Positions 1 to 5,717 are shown, numbered from the stretch's first letter. The stretch is 6,298 nucleotides of DNA from Oscillospiraceae bacterium (GCA_028694405.1 JAQUTM010000137.1:1-6298); one strand, 5' to 3'. Notes: a model not told the origin generated them from the letters alone. Made by a program: numbers and translations.

Positions 1-991
1 AGTCCCCATCTGCATTTAAGCCCATCATAATCCAATGCGTGGCGGGTATGGCGTTTTCCTGCATAGCGGCTCTATCGGCAAACTTTTCAACATCATAAAT
101 ATAAACGTTAAGCAGCATATTTATTGCCGCCAAAGCCACGGCAAAGCAAACCAGTTTTGTGCAAAGGGGTTTTATCCCCTCTGTAAATAAGGTTTCCAGC
201 AGTACCGCCATTGTCACAATATACACCGTAGGTTTTATTTGATACCCCAGTGCCGCCGTCAGCGCCATAACCGCATATAGCAAAATACGCTTTTTGGTGT
301 TTTTGCACGCACCGGCTTTTTTATTTATATACAGCACCGCAGGTAAAAAGGCAAAGCACATGGTATCGGTGTAAAACACGCTGGAAAAAAAGTACATGGG
401 CAGGTACCCTGCAAACAGAACCAATGCAAAAACAGCTTTGCGCGTACCATAGGTTTCATCTACATACAAAAACAAAAAAAGTACGCCTGCCAAAATAGAC
501 ACAATATTTAATGCCACCGCGGCAAAATAAAAATTTTCGGCTCCAAAACGGTACAACAGACGAAAAAGCCCCTGTAGCACCACAAACAGCCCCAAATTAT
601 TTGGGTATACATAAAAATAGGTGCGAAAGCTTTCAAACGCCTCACTGTTGCCCTGCACCGTCCAAATTACGGCGCCCTTGTAAATATCGCCTAAATCGCC
701 TACCAAAGTTTGCTGTAGCGGTACCGCCATTGCCCCGTACACCAGTGCAAGCACACCCAAAAAAGCCGCTAAAATAATATACTTAAATTTGTACAGGCTC
801 GCCTGTACTTTGCCAAGGGCGTAATAAGCCCCCGCAAAAACGCCAAGCCAGCCTGCAATTACCACACCTACAATAAAAACCGAATAAGAAAAGCTGCCGT
901 TGGCAAGCCATGCACCAAACAAAATTACTGCCAGTACAAAAAACAATACCAACCAAAACAGCTGCAATATATTTTGCTTTGTCTTTTCCAC
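1..991 (-). CDS. Polytopic membrane protein, GT-C (family 39-like) glycosyltransferase, partial at its C-terminus
   Basis: The first 330 residues are visible and the frame is open to the left edge, so the C-terminus is missing. The start is GTG at 991-989, preceded by AAGGAG eight bases upstream, and it opens 39 bases after the rqcH stop. Hydrophobic helices lie at about residues 9-30, 36-60, 71-91, 155-176, 186-205, 236-260 and 280-298. The first large loop after helix 3 holds D99 and D102 (DLGDIYKGA), the usual place for the acidic catalytic residue of GT-C enzymes. Also visible are YPNN (129-132), YTD (207-209), KP (253-254) and PATHWIMMGLN (316-326), a pattern I associate with family-39-like membrane proteins of Firmicutes. 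Such proteins transfer sugars from polyprenyl-phosphate carriers on the outer face of the membrane. The substrate cannot be read from the sequence. A non-enzymatic GT-C-like membrane protein remains possible. Confidence 0.75.
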   Translation of the reverse strand, partial: MEKTKQNILQLFWLVLFFVLAVILFGAWLANGSFSYSVFIVGVVIAGWLGVFAGAYYALGKVQASLYKFKYIILAAFLGVLALVYGAMAVPLQQTLVGDLGDIYKGAVIWTVQGNSEAFESFRTYFYVYPNNLGLFVVLQGLFRLLYRFGAENFYFAAVALNIVSILAGVLFLFLYVDETYGTRKAVFALVLFAGYLPMYFFSSVFYTDTMCFAFLPAVLYINKKAGACKNTKKRILLYAVMALTAALGYQIKPTVYIVTMAVLLETLFTEGIKPLCTKLVCFAVALAAINMLLNVYIYDVEKFADRAAMQENAIPATHWIMMGLNADGD

Positions 992-1030
992 AGGTTTCGC
1001 TCCTTTTGTTAAAAACGCGGGCAGCCTTGT

Positions 1031-2779
1031 CTATTTTTTAATCAGCAAGCCTTGCACCAGTTCTAAATCAGGTTCTATATACGCCGTCTCGTAGGTGTCG
1101 TATATAACCATACCCGGTTTTAAGTCGTTTGTCTTGCGAATATTGCGCACCTCGGTGTAATCCACCGCAACCTTGGCACCGCTGCCTACGCTGGAATGTA
1201 CCGCAGCTATCATGGCCGCCTCGTTTTTTGTGGTGTTTGGAATATCCTTACCCTCGCTCATCACAACCGTGTGGCTGCCGGGCGCCTTTTGGGTATGAAA
1301 CCACAAATCCTTACCCCGAGCGGTTTTAATGGTAAGCTTATCGTTTTGGGCATTGTTGCGGCCAACTAAAATCAAAAAACCGTCACTGGAGCGATAGCGG
1401 ATAAAATCAGCGGGTTTTTGTTTTTTATCCCGCATTTTAAAGTATTTCAAATACCCCTGTGCCTTTAGCTCCGCCCGAATGTCATTTAAAGCATTTTCAC
1501 CCTCTGCCGCTGCCACCTCATAAATAACCGTCTCTAAGTACGCAATTTCGTGGGCGCCCTCGCTTAACAGCTGTACCAGCATTTTTGCCGCCGTCTGTTT
1601 TTTCTTGTATTCTTTAAAATATTTTTGTGCATTAGCAGCGGGGCCTATGCGCACATCTAACGGAATGGTAACATTTTGGTCTGTGTAATAATTGTTTACC
1701 GTCACGCTTTTTTGACCTTTTTCTATCAGCCACAGGTTGGCGCTTATCAGTTCACCAAAAACGCGCAGCTCCTCGCTGGCCTCGCTTTGGGCAAGCTCGG
1801 TTTGGCGCGCCGCCTGTTTGCGCACGGCACGTTCATGCAAATTGTGTACTGTTTTTGCCAGTTCTTTGCTCTTTTGGCGCAAACGCTCGGCAGCGTCTTT
1901 TTTGCTGTAATAGCTGTCCAGCATTTCACTGTAGGTGGGGTATGTTTCTAAAGTGCAGCCCGGCAAATATTGGGTAAGCGCCGTAAAACTAAACTCTGTA
2001 GGCTTGCCCTCGGCATTTATAACAGCAGTTGCCCTGCCGCCTATTTTATAATCGCTGCCCAAAGCCGCTAATACCGCCTGTAAACGCTCACTTTGCAGCG
2101 GGGTTAAAGTGTCTGCCATAACCTGCTCGGTGCCAAAGGCGCGATACGCCGCCTCGCGGCAAATTACAGGGCCGATGCCCCCTGCACTTTTCATCAGTGC
2201 ATCGCTTACAGGCAGTGCAAAGCCGCCTATGCGCTGTACAAGCTCTTTGCTGTCTACGCCAAAAAAGAAAGGCTTATCGGCTTTAGGCGGCAGCGTATAG
2301 GAAAGCCCCGGTAACAGCTGACGCACATCGCTGTCCTCAAAATCAACCCGCTTCAAAGCGTCTATTATTTTGCCTGTTTGATGCACCAATACAATATTGG
2401 AGTATCTGCCCATCAGTTCGGCCGCCAAAGTAATAATTACCTTGTCTGCCATCTCGTTGGTACATTCAAAATCAAAATAGACAATACGTTCCCCCTCTAA
2501 GGTGCGTATGGCACGCAGACGCCCGCCCGTTAAATGCTTGCGCATCAGCATACAAAAACTGGGGGGCACTGCGGGGTTTTCAAACGTCTCGCCGGTAATG
2601 CCAACGCGGGCGCTGCCGCTGCGTGCCGATACAAACAGCTTAAAGCCGCCTGTGCGTGTACGCAGTTGCAGCACAACCTCGTCTCGGGTAGGTTCAAATA
2701 TTTTGTCTATCTTACTGTCAATCAGTTGGGTTTCCAGTTCCTTTGCAATAATTGCAAGGGTTGCTGCGTCCAGTGCCAT
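1031..2779 (-). CDS. rqcH: Ribosome quality control protein RqcH (Rqc2/NEMF family, NFACT; formerly fibronectin-binding protein A)
   Basis: The complete 582-residue protein matches the family's usual length. RqcH binds 50S subunits carrying a stuck peptidyl-tRNA, recruits tRNA-Ala and adds a C-terminal alanine tail that marks the chain for proteolysis. The NFACT-N domain covers about 1-200, with the signature ELMGRYSNIVLV at 121-132. A helix-hairpin-helix part follows at about 180-240. Two charged coiled-coil helices lie at about 285-345 and 380-435. NFACT-R covers about 455-565, with DLWFHTQKAPGSHTVV at 491-506. Position 97-98 is E-R, where Bacillus subtilis RqcH has the functionally important D97-R98. 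ATG at 2779 has AGAGGA about six bases upstream. A terminator-like hairpin sits just upstream (2810-2838). The membrane-protein gene follows after 39 bases with no terminator, so the two are probably co-transcribed. Older annotations call this family fibronectin-binding, which is unlikely to be its main role. Confidence 0.95.
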   Translation of the reverse strand: MALDAATLAIIAKELETQLIDSKIDKIFEPTRDEVVLQLRTRTGGFKLFVSARSGSARVGITGETFENPAVPPSFCMLMRKHLTGGRLRAIRTLEGERIVYFDFECTNEMADKVIITLAAELMGRYSNIVLVHQTGKIIDALKRVDFEDSDVRQLLPGLSYTLPPKADKPFFFGVDSKELVQRIGGFALPVSDALMKSAGGIGPVICREAAYRAFGTEQVMADTLTPLQSERLQAVLAALGSDYKIGGRATAVINAEGKPTEFSFTALTQYLPGCTLETYPTYSEMLDSYYSKKDAAERLRQKSKELAKTVHNLHERAVRKQAARQTELAQSEASEELRVFGELISANLWLIEKGQKSVTVNNYYTDQNVTIPLDVRIGPAANAQKYFKEYKKKQTAAKMLVQLLSEGAHEIAYLETVIYEVAAAEGENALNDIRAELKAQGYLKYFKMRDKKQKPADFIRYRSSDGFLILVGRNNAQNDKLTIKTARGKDLWFHTQKAPGSHTVVMSEGKDIPNTTKNEAAMIAAVHSSVGSGAKVAVDYTEVRNIRKTNDLKPGMVIYDTYETAYIEPDLELVQGLLIKK

Positions 2780-2809
2780 GGTGTTTCCTCTTTTCTGCGC
2801 TGCTGTGAT

Positions 2810-2838
2810 AAAAAAGGGCGCATACTGCTATGCACCCT
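2810..2838 (-). terminator. Rho-independent terminator or attenuator hairpin between nif3 and rqcH
   Basis: Read on the minus strand, AGGGTGCATA and TATGCGCCCT form a 10-bp stem (one G-U pair) around the four-base loop GCAG. A run of six T follows directly. It starts 24 bases past the nif3 stop, where an operon terminator is expected. It also ends only 30 bases before the rqcH start codon, which leaves no room for a promoter between them. It may therefore be a leaky terminator or a leader attenuator for rqcH. Confidence 0.8.
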
Positions 2839-2861
2839 GCTATCGTGTTTATAAAATTGGG

Positions 2862-3605
2862 TTATTCCGTATAGCTAAAAGGGTCGCGGCCGCGGCGGCT
2901 AACCAAAACACGCACGCCGTTAAACCGCTTAGAAAGCTTATCTGCCAAATAGGGCACAACGGGGTATTCTGTTGCAAAATGGCCTGCCGCCACTAAGCTT
3001 AAACCCCTAGCCCGTGCGTCAATGGCCTCATGGTGCTTTGCCTCGCCTGTAAGCAGACAGTCTGCGCCTGCCAAAACAGCCTCTTCTATAAAAGCTCCTG
3101 CGCCGCCTACCACTGCCAGCTTGGTAATGGGCTTGCCCGCATCAACATATTTTGCAGGTAAACCAAATTTGGCCTTACATGCCTCTGCCAGCTGCTGTGC
3201 CGTTATGGGGGTGCGCAGCTTGCCTATGCGCCCCATTTGTGCAAAAGCTACAACATCGGTAAGGCCGCATACCCGCGCCAAAATATCATTTACTCCGCCC
3301 TCGGCGGCATCTAAATTTGTATGGGCGCAAATGCCCGAAATATTCTTTTTTATCATGCGGTAAACAACATCTGTTTTTTTTACGCTGTGCAAAGGCGTAA
3401 AAATTACGGGGTGGTGTGCCACAATTACTTGGCACCCCTGCAATTCAGCCTCTACCACAACCTCCTCGGTTATGTCCAGCGCAACCAAAATACTGGTTAC
3501 TTCGTTGCCGCAATCCACCAAAGCGCCTACGTTGTCCCAGCTTTCCGCCAAATTTTTTGGGGCAAGCTCCTCTACAAAACGCAGTATTTCTTCTACTCTT
3601 GGCAT
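2862..3605 (-). CDS. nif3: Nif3-like dinuclear metal centre protein (DUF34/YbgI-YqfO family)
   Basis: The 247-residue protein belongs to a widespread family that forms toroidal hexamers with two metals per subunit. Its physiological reaction is not settled. Metal-ligand motifs are all present: AHHP (H64, H65), AHTNLD (H95, D99) and GHFATE (H209, E213), plus TGEAKHHEA at 186-194. The length equals that of E. coli YbgI, and the PII-like insert of Bacillus YqfO is absent because the chain passes from the N-terminal lobe straight into the C-terminal lobe. I chose ATG at 3605 (MPRVEEILRF) over an in-frame start 30 bases upstream. It has AGAGGT nearby and fits the family's normal N-terminus. The start overlaps the trmK stop by 13 bases, pointing to translational coupling. 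The pairing of trmK with nif3 is common in Firmicutes. The operon ends at the hairpin 2810-2838. Confidence 0.93.
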   Translation of the reverse strand: MPRVEEILRFVEELAPKNLAESWDNVGALVDCGNEVTSILVALDITEEVVVEAELQGCQVIVAHHPVIFTPLHSVKKTDVVYRMIKKNISGICAHTNLDAAEGGVNDILARVCGLTDVVAFAQMGRIGKLRTPITAQQLAEACKAKFGLPAKYVDAGKPITKLAVVGGAGAFIEEAVLAGADCLLTGEAKHHEAIDARARGLSLVAAGHFATEYPVVPYLADKLSKRFNGVRVLVSRRGRDPFSYTE

Positions 3606-4282
3606 AATGTCTCTACCTCTTGTATCAAGGCGCATAGCTGTTGCTTTTGCTGTGCAGAGTATCGCGCTCCCTGCTCCATTCCTTGGTATTCCTTTTTAAG
3701 TTGCTTAACTATTTTTTTGCGATACCGCTGTGCGGCTTCGCCCTTTTGGTTAGCCAGCTCTCCCAGCAGACTGTATTTTCTGTCTGCCACAGCAGGTGTA
3801 CCGCAGTATGCCGCACACATAACGGTATAGGGTCTGTCTGCCGCAAGCACAGCCTTTTCTTGCTGTATGACAAAGCCTTGGCACAAAAGCCGAGTGCGTA
3901 AGGTATCCGGCTTAGAGGCAGGCACCAGTATCAGCCGAATATCCTCTTGCCTTACCCATTTTTCCGCCTCTATCAAAGCGGCAATGGTCACCCCGCTAAG
4001 GCCCGCTATTACAATGTCCTGTGCCTCCTTGGGGGCAAGGCCCTTTAAGCCGTCTGCCAAGCGACACTCCACTTTATGTCCACAGCCGCATTTTTCTACC
4101 AGCTGCTGTGCTTTTTGCAGCGGGTCTTGGTTTACGTCAATGGCAATCACTTTTGTGCACAAATTATTTTGCGCCAAATATGCCGTAAGCTTGCCATGGT
4201 CACACCCCACGTCCGCGCACACCTTATCCTTGCGCACAAACTGCGCCGCCGCCGTCAGGCGGTCATCTAACAAAATACGCAC
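3593..4282 (-). CDS. trmK: tRNA (adenine-22-N1)-methyltransferase TrmK
   Basis: This 229-residue class I SAM-dependent enzyme methylates N1 of A22 in the D-arm of certain tRNAs in the cytoplasm. SAM motif I is DVGCDHGKL (24-32), in place of the family's usual DIGSDHAYLP. The acidic end of motif II is AIDVN (47-51, D49). ADGLKGL lies at 76-82. The motif IV stretch VIAGLSG (91-97) replaces the common IAGMGG. LVPASKPDTLRTRLL and the Y152 region match the C-terminal part of the Rossmann fold. Residues about 180-225 are a charged, probably coiled-coil tail, as in Bacillus TrmK. The start is GTG at 4282, directly after the TAA of the DUF1858 gene with no gap and no clear ribosome binding site, so translation probably depends on re-initiation. 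The family's usual N-terminus (short, then RL..A..V) supports this start. The gene overlaps nif3 by 13 bases. Confidence 0.9.
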   Translation of the reverse strand: MRILLDDRLTAAAQFVRKDKVCADVGCDHGKLTAYLAQNNLCTKVIAIDVNQDPLQKAQQLVEKCGCGHKVECRLADGLKGLAPKEAQDIVIAGLSGVTIAALIEAEKWVRQEDIRLILVPASKPDTLRTRLLCQGFVIQQEKAVLAADRPYTVMCAAYCGTPAVADRKYSLLGELANQKGEAAQRYRKKIVKQLKKEYQGMEQGARYSAQQKQQLCALIQEVETLCQE

Positions 4283-4483
4283 TTACTTATTGGCTATATG
4301 TGCGTTTAGCTTTGCCACCAATGCATCAACGTCTGTGCCGTGCACCATACATGCCTGCTCTAAGCTTTCGCCGCGGGCACTGGGGCAGCCCAAGCAATGC
4401 ATACCTATCTCGATAAAATATTCTGCTGTGGTACGGTCAAAATCCAAAACGTCACCTATAATGCTGTTTTTTGTAATTGTCAT
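4283..4483 (-). CDS. DUF1858 / hybrid-cluster-protein-associated CxxC redox domain protein
   Basis: The small single-domain protein has 66 residues. The pattern MTITKNSIIGDVLDFD, then IEIGMHCLGCPSA, then a short helical tail, is typical of DUF1858. That domain also occurs next to, or fused with, hybrid-cluster (prismane) proteins and ScdA-type proteins. C30 and C33 form the CxxC pair, which could be a redox disulfide or a metal site; C45 is a third cysteine. The start is ATG at 4483, with AAGGGG nine bases upstream. An in-frame upstream start would add 15 basic residues (MPCNRISKKEKGRNT) across the ribosome binding site and is rejected. The gene is first in the operon behind the promoter at 4548-4576, and its stop abuts the trmK start. 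Its molecular role is unknown; cytoplasmic thiol or metal chemistry is inference. Confidence 0.85.
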   Translation of the reverse strand: MTITKNSIIGDVLDFDRTTAEYFIEIGMHCLGCPSARGESLEQACMVHGTDVDALVAKLNAHIANK

Positions 4484-4521
4484 TGTATTACGCCCCTTTT
4501 CTTTTTTGCTTATGCGGTTAC

Positions 4522-4536
4522 AGGGCATACTGCCCT
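4522..4536 (-). repeat. Perfect inverted repeat at the start of the DUF1858-trmK-nif3 transcript
   Basis: On the minus strand AGGGCA and TGCCCT face each other across the three bases GTA. The element begins about five bases after the predicted transcription start (about 4541) and lies 38 bases before the ATG. It could be an operator for a repressor or a small 5' hairpin in the mRNA. There is no U-run after it, so it is not a terminator. Confidence 0.55.
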
Positions 4537-4547
4537 AACTTACTTAT

Positions 4548-4576
4548 ATTATATAATACCCCAAAACAGCAGTTAA
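4548..4576 (-). promoter_or_regulatory. Sigma-A type promoter of the DUF1858-trmK-nif3 operon
   Basis: On the minus strand the -35 box TTAACT (4576-4571, four of six consensus bases) and a perfect -10 box TATAAT (4553-4548) are separated by exactly 17 bases. The predicted start is near 4541, giving a leader of roughly 58 bases. The terminator of the preceding gene ends about 26 bases upstream, so the operon is transcriptionally separate from the zinc-ribbon gene. Confidence 0.75.
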
Positions 4577-4601
4577 TTGCAATACTTTGCACCGCCCATA
4601 T

Positions 4602-4639
4602 AAACAAAAAAACAGCAGTGCATTTTCAGCACTGCTGTT
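4602..4639 (-). terminator. Rho-independent terminator after the zinc-ribbon gene
   Basis: Arms AACAGCAGTGC and GCACTGCTGTT form a perfect 11-bp stem around a seven-base loop. On the minus strand the stem runs into seven T, then GTTTATA. It begins 18 bases past the stop of the zinc-ribbon gene. The plus-strand side is also T-rich, so some bidirectional activity is possible, but there is no plus-strand gene to serve. Confidence 0.9.
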
Positions 4640-4657
4640 GTTTTTGCTTAGTAAAAA

Positions 4658-4936
4658 TTACTCAGCGTCTTTTTGTTTTGCAAAGCACTCGCTGCAGTAA
4701 ACAGGACGATCCTCACGGGGTTTGAAAGGAACTTTAGCTGGGCCGCCGCAGCCAGCGCAAGTTGCTTCATACATCTCACGGGTGCCACGGGTAGCGTTTT
4801 TGCGGGCATCGCGGCAAGATTTGCAGCGTTGAGGCTCGTTCTCGAAGCCACGGCTTGCGTAGAACTCCTGCTCACCGGCTGTGAAGGTAAACTCCTGGCC
4901 ACACTCTTTGCATACTAATGTTTTGTCGTTGTACAT
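4658..4936 (-). CDS. Small two-zinc-ribbon protein (zf-trcl plus CxxC-x17-CxxC domain)
   Basis: The 92-residue protein has four CxxC knuckles. The first ribbon (residues about 4-47) has CKEC, then GQEFTFTAGEQEFY and RGF, then CKSC, matching the probable zinc-ribbon family zf-trcl. The second has CAGC and CSEC separated by exactly 17 residues, the known CxxC-x17-CxxC module. All eight cysteines are intact, so two zinc ions are expected. The surface is rich in Lys and Arg, compatible with nucleic-acid binding, but no function is established for the family. The start is ATG at 4936 with the strong site GAGGAG seven bases upstream; in-frame upstream TTG extensions are rejected. It lies 134 bases downstream of the sigma-factor gene with no terminator between, and a strong terminator follows. 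It may share the sigma gene's transcript or have its own weak promoter. Confidence 0.9.
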   Translation of the reverse strand: MYNDKTLVCKECGQEFTFTAGEQEFYASRGFENEPQRCKSCRDARKNATRGTREMYEATCAGCGGPAKVPFKPREDRPVYCSECFAKQKDAE

Positions 4937-4972
4937 ACTGGTTCTCCTCTTTTGAAATGAGTAAATATTTTT

Positions 4973-5042
4973 TTGCCCGCGGAAGGATTTGGACCGACAC
5001 CTTTGGATTAAGACCAACGCTCTTGTTAAGCTACTTAGGGCA
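4973..5042 (-). other. tRNA-like stretch, probably a decayed tRNA relic, in the leader of the zinc-ribbon gene
   Basis: Read on the minus strand, about 70 bases follow the order of a tRNA. TGCCC (5042-5038) can pair with GGGCA (4978-4974) as an acceptor end. TAGCTT and AAGAGC resemble a D-arm with a shortened loop lacking GG. TTGG and CCAA form a four-base anticodon-like stem around TCTTAAT. GTCGG, TCCAAAT and CCTTC resemble a T-arm in which two of five pairs fail. The lower acceptor pairs fail, the base before the would-be anticodon is C instead of U, and no CCA follows. It is not a credible working tRNA. A relic, a leader structure mimicking a tRNA, or chance resemblance all remain open. 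Confidence 0.35.
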
Positions 5043-5054
5043 TATATAAGCTAC
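5027..5054. repeat. Direct repeat TAAGCTAC, two copies at a 20-base period
   Basis: The plus strand has TAAGCTAC at 5027-5034 and again at 5047-5054, with start points 20 bases apart, close to two helical turns. The pair lies 91-118 bases upstream of the zinc-ribbon start codon. The nearer copy is inside the tRNA-like stretch. It may be a tandem protein-binding site or a trace of a small duplication; eight bases is short enough for chance. Confidence 0.4.
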
Positions 5055-5070
5055 ATCGCTAAGATGCAAA

Positions 5071-5610
5071 CTACACTTTTAATTTGCGGCGCACACGGCT
5101 TAGCGCGTTATCTACCGCTTTTGGGGTTTTAGCCAGCTTGTCTGCAATTTGCTCGTAGCTTAAACCGTCTAAAAACAAGAGCAATACTTCTTTTTCAAAA
5201 GCTGAAAGCCTTGTATTGATATTCTGCATCGTGTGCAGATATTCCTCTTTTTCAATGGTTATTTCTTCCGGCCCAAGCACAATGCCTTCTTCGTTTAAAG
5301 GCACAAAATGGTTAAGCGGACTGTGCTTTTTGCGGCCGGCTTGCTTTTGCGCTGTAAGCATAGCGTTTTGAATACAGCGTGTAGCATAGGTGGTAAAGCT
5401 TGCACCACCCTCGGTTTGGTAAGTGCCGATTGCATGAAACAACCCCAGCAAGCCCTCTTGCGTCAGGTCGTCCTTGTCCAGCCCCGGGCACACACTGCGT
5501 ACCGCAAAGGCGGAAATGGTAGGCAGCATTGCGGTTAGTACGCCTGCCAAAGCAGCCTCGTCTCCTCGCATTGCATCATTAAGCTGTGTGGAACTAATTA
5601 TCACTGCCAT
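5071..5610 (-). CDS. RNA polymerase sigma-70 family factor, SigH-like, without a region 3 domain
   Basis: The 179-residue factor would direct RNA polymerase to a subset of promoters. Region 2 spans about 18-93: DKDDLTQEGLLGLFHAI (45-61) is the core-binding segment, and SFTTYATRCIQNAMLTAQK (71-89) is the -10 recognition helix. GRKKHSPLNHFVPLNEE (92-108) closely recalls the segment after region 2 in sporulation sigma-H (KHIPLNSYVSLD). Region 4 (about 132-178) carries the helix-turn-helix LSYEQIADKLAKTPKAVDNALSRVRRKL. At 179 residues it is shorter than Bacillus SigH (about 218), and the gene is not in the usual sigH neighbourhood, so I give no symbol. ATG at 5610 has GGGGTGG about nine bases upstream. 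An in-frame TTG at 5664 would add 18 residues and lies almost on the predicted transcription start (about 5666), so it is rejected. No anti-sigma gene is visible nearby. Confidence 0.85.
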   Translation of the reverse strand: MAVIISSTQLNDAMRGDEAALAGVLTAMLPTISAFAVRSVCPGLDKDDLTQEGLLGLFHAIGTYQTEGGASFTTYATRCIQNAMLTAQKQAGRKKHSPLNHFVPLNEEGIVLGPEEITIEKEEYLHTMQNINTRLSAFEKEVLLLFLDGLSYEQIADKLAKTPKAVDNALSRVRRKLKV

Positions 5611-5672
5611 AGTATATGCCCACCCCAGAAAATTGTTGCTGCTTATAAAAAATATGTTCTGCAATCTACTAT

Positions 5673-5701
5673 ATTGTACAAATGAAATGGTGAAAAGTCA
5701 A
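5673..5701 (-). promoter_or_regulatory. Sigma-A type promoter of the sigma-factor gene
   Basis: On the minus strand TTGACT (5701-5696, five of six consensus bases) and TACAAT (5678-5673, five of six) are separated by 17 bases. Transcription would start near 5666, giving a leader of about 55 bases before ATG 5610. The inverted repeat 5718-5741 lies 16 bases upstream of the -35 box. A further TTGACA sits at 5787-5782 but its 17-spaced -10 partner (TACGAA) is poor. Confidence 0.7.
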
Positions 5702-5717
5702 TTAAATCTTTATAAAA

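Noticed and set aside
2502..2996. Plus-strand reading frame of 164 codons
   Set aside because: It is a shadow of the rqcH start, the intergenic hairpin and the nif3 end. Its composition is low-information and it has no domain.
2862..3605. PII-like insert domain expected from Bacillus YqfO
   Set aside because: The 247-residue chain passes from the H95/D99 motif to the GHFATE motif with only a short linker region, so this is the short YbgI type and not a damaged long form.
3606..3635. Upstream start for nif3 adding ten residues (MRLDTRGRDI)
   Set aside because: The extension lies inside trmK, is unlike Nif3 N-termini, and would overlap trmK by 43 bases. MPRVEEILRF at 3605 fits the family.
4484..4528. 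Upstream start for the DUF1858 protein adding fifteen basic residues
   Set aside because: The extension covers the purine-rich ribosome binding site and part of the inverted repeat. DUF1858 proteins normally begin just before the I..D.l motif.
3867..4538. Plus-strand reading frame of 223 codons
   Set aside because: It lies antisense to trmK and DUF1858, whose motifs are unmistakable on the minus strand. It has no recognisable family and no ribosome binding site, and it crosses the promoter region of the opposite operon.
5005..5011. UUA 'anticodon' of the tRNA-like stretch as a possible ochre-suppressor tRNA
   Set aside because: The base that should be U33 is C, the stem has only four pairs, the D-loop lacks GG, the T-stem and acceptor have several mismatches, and no CCA follows. 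A functional tRNA is very unlikely.
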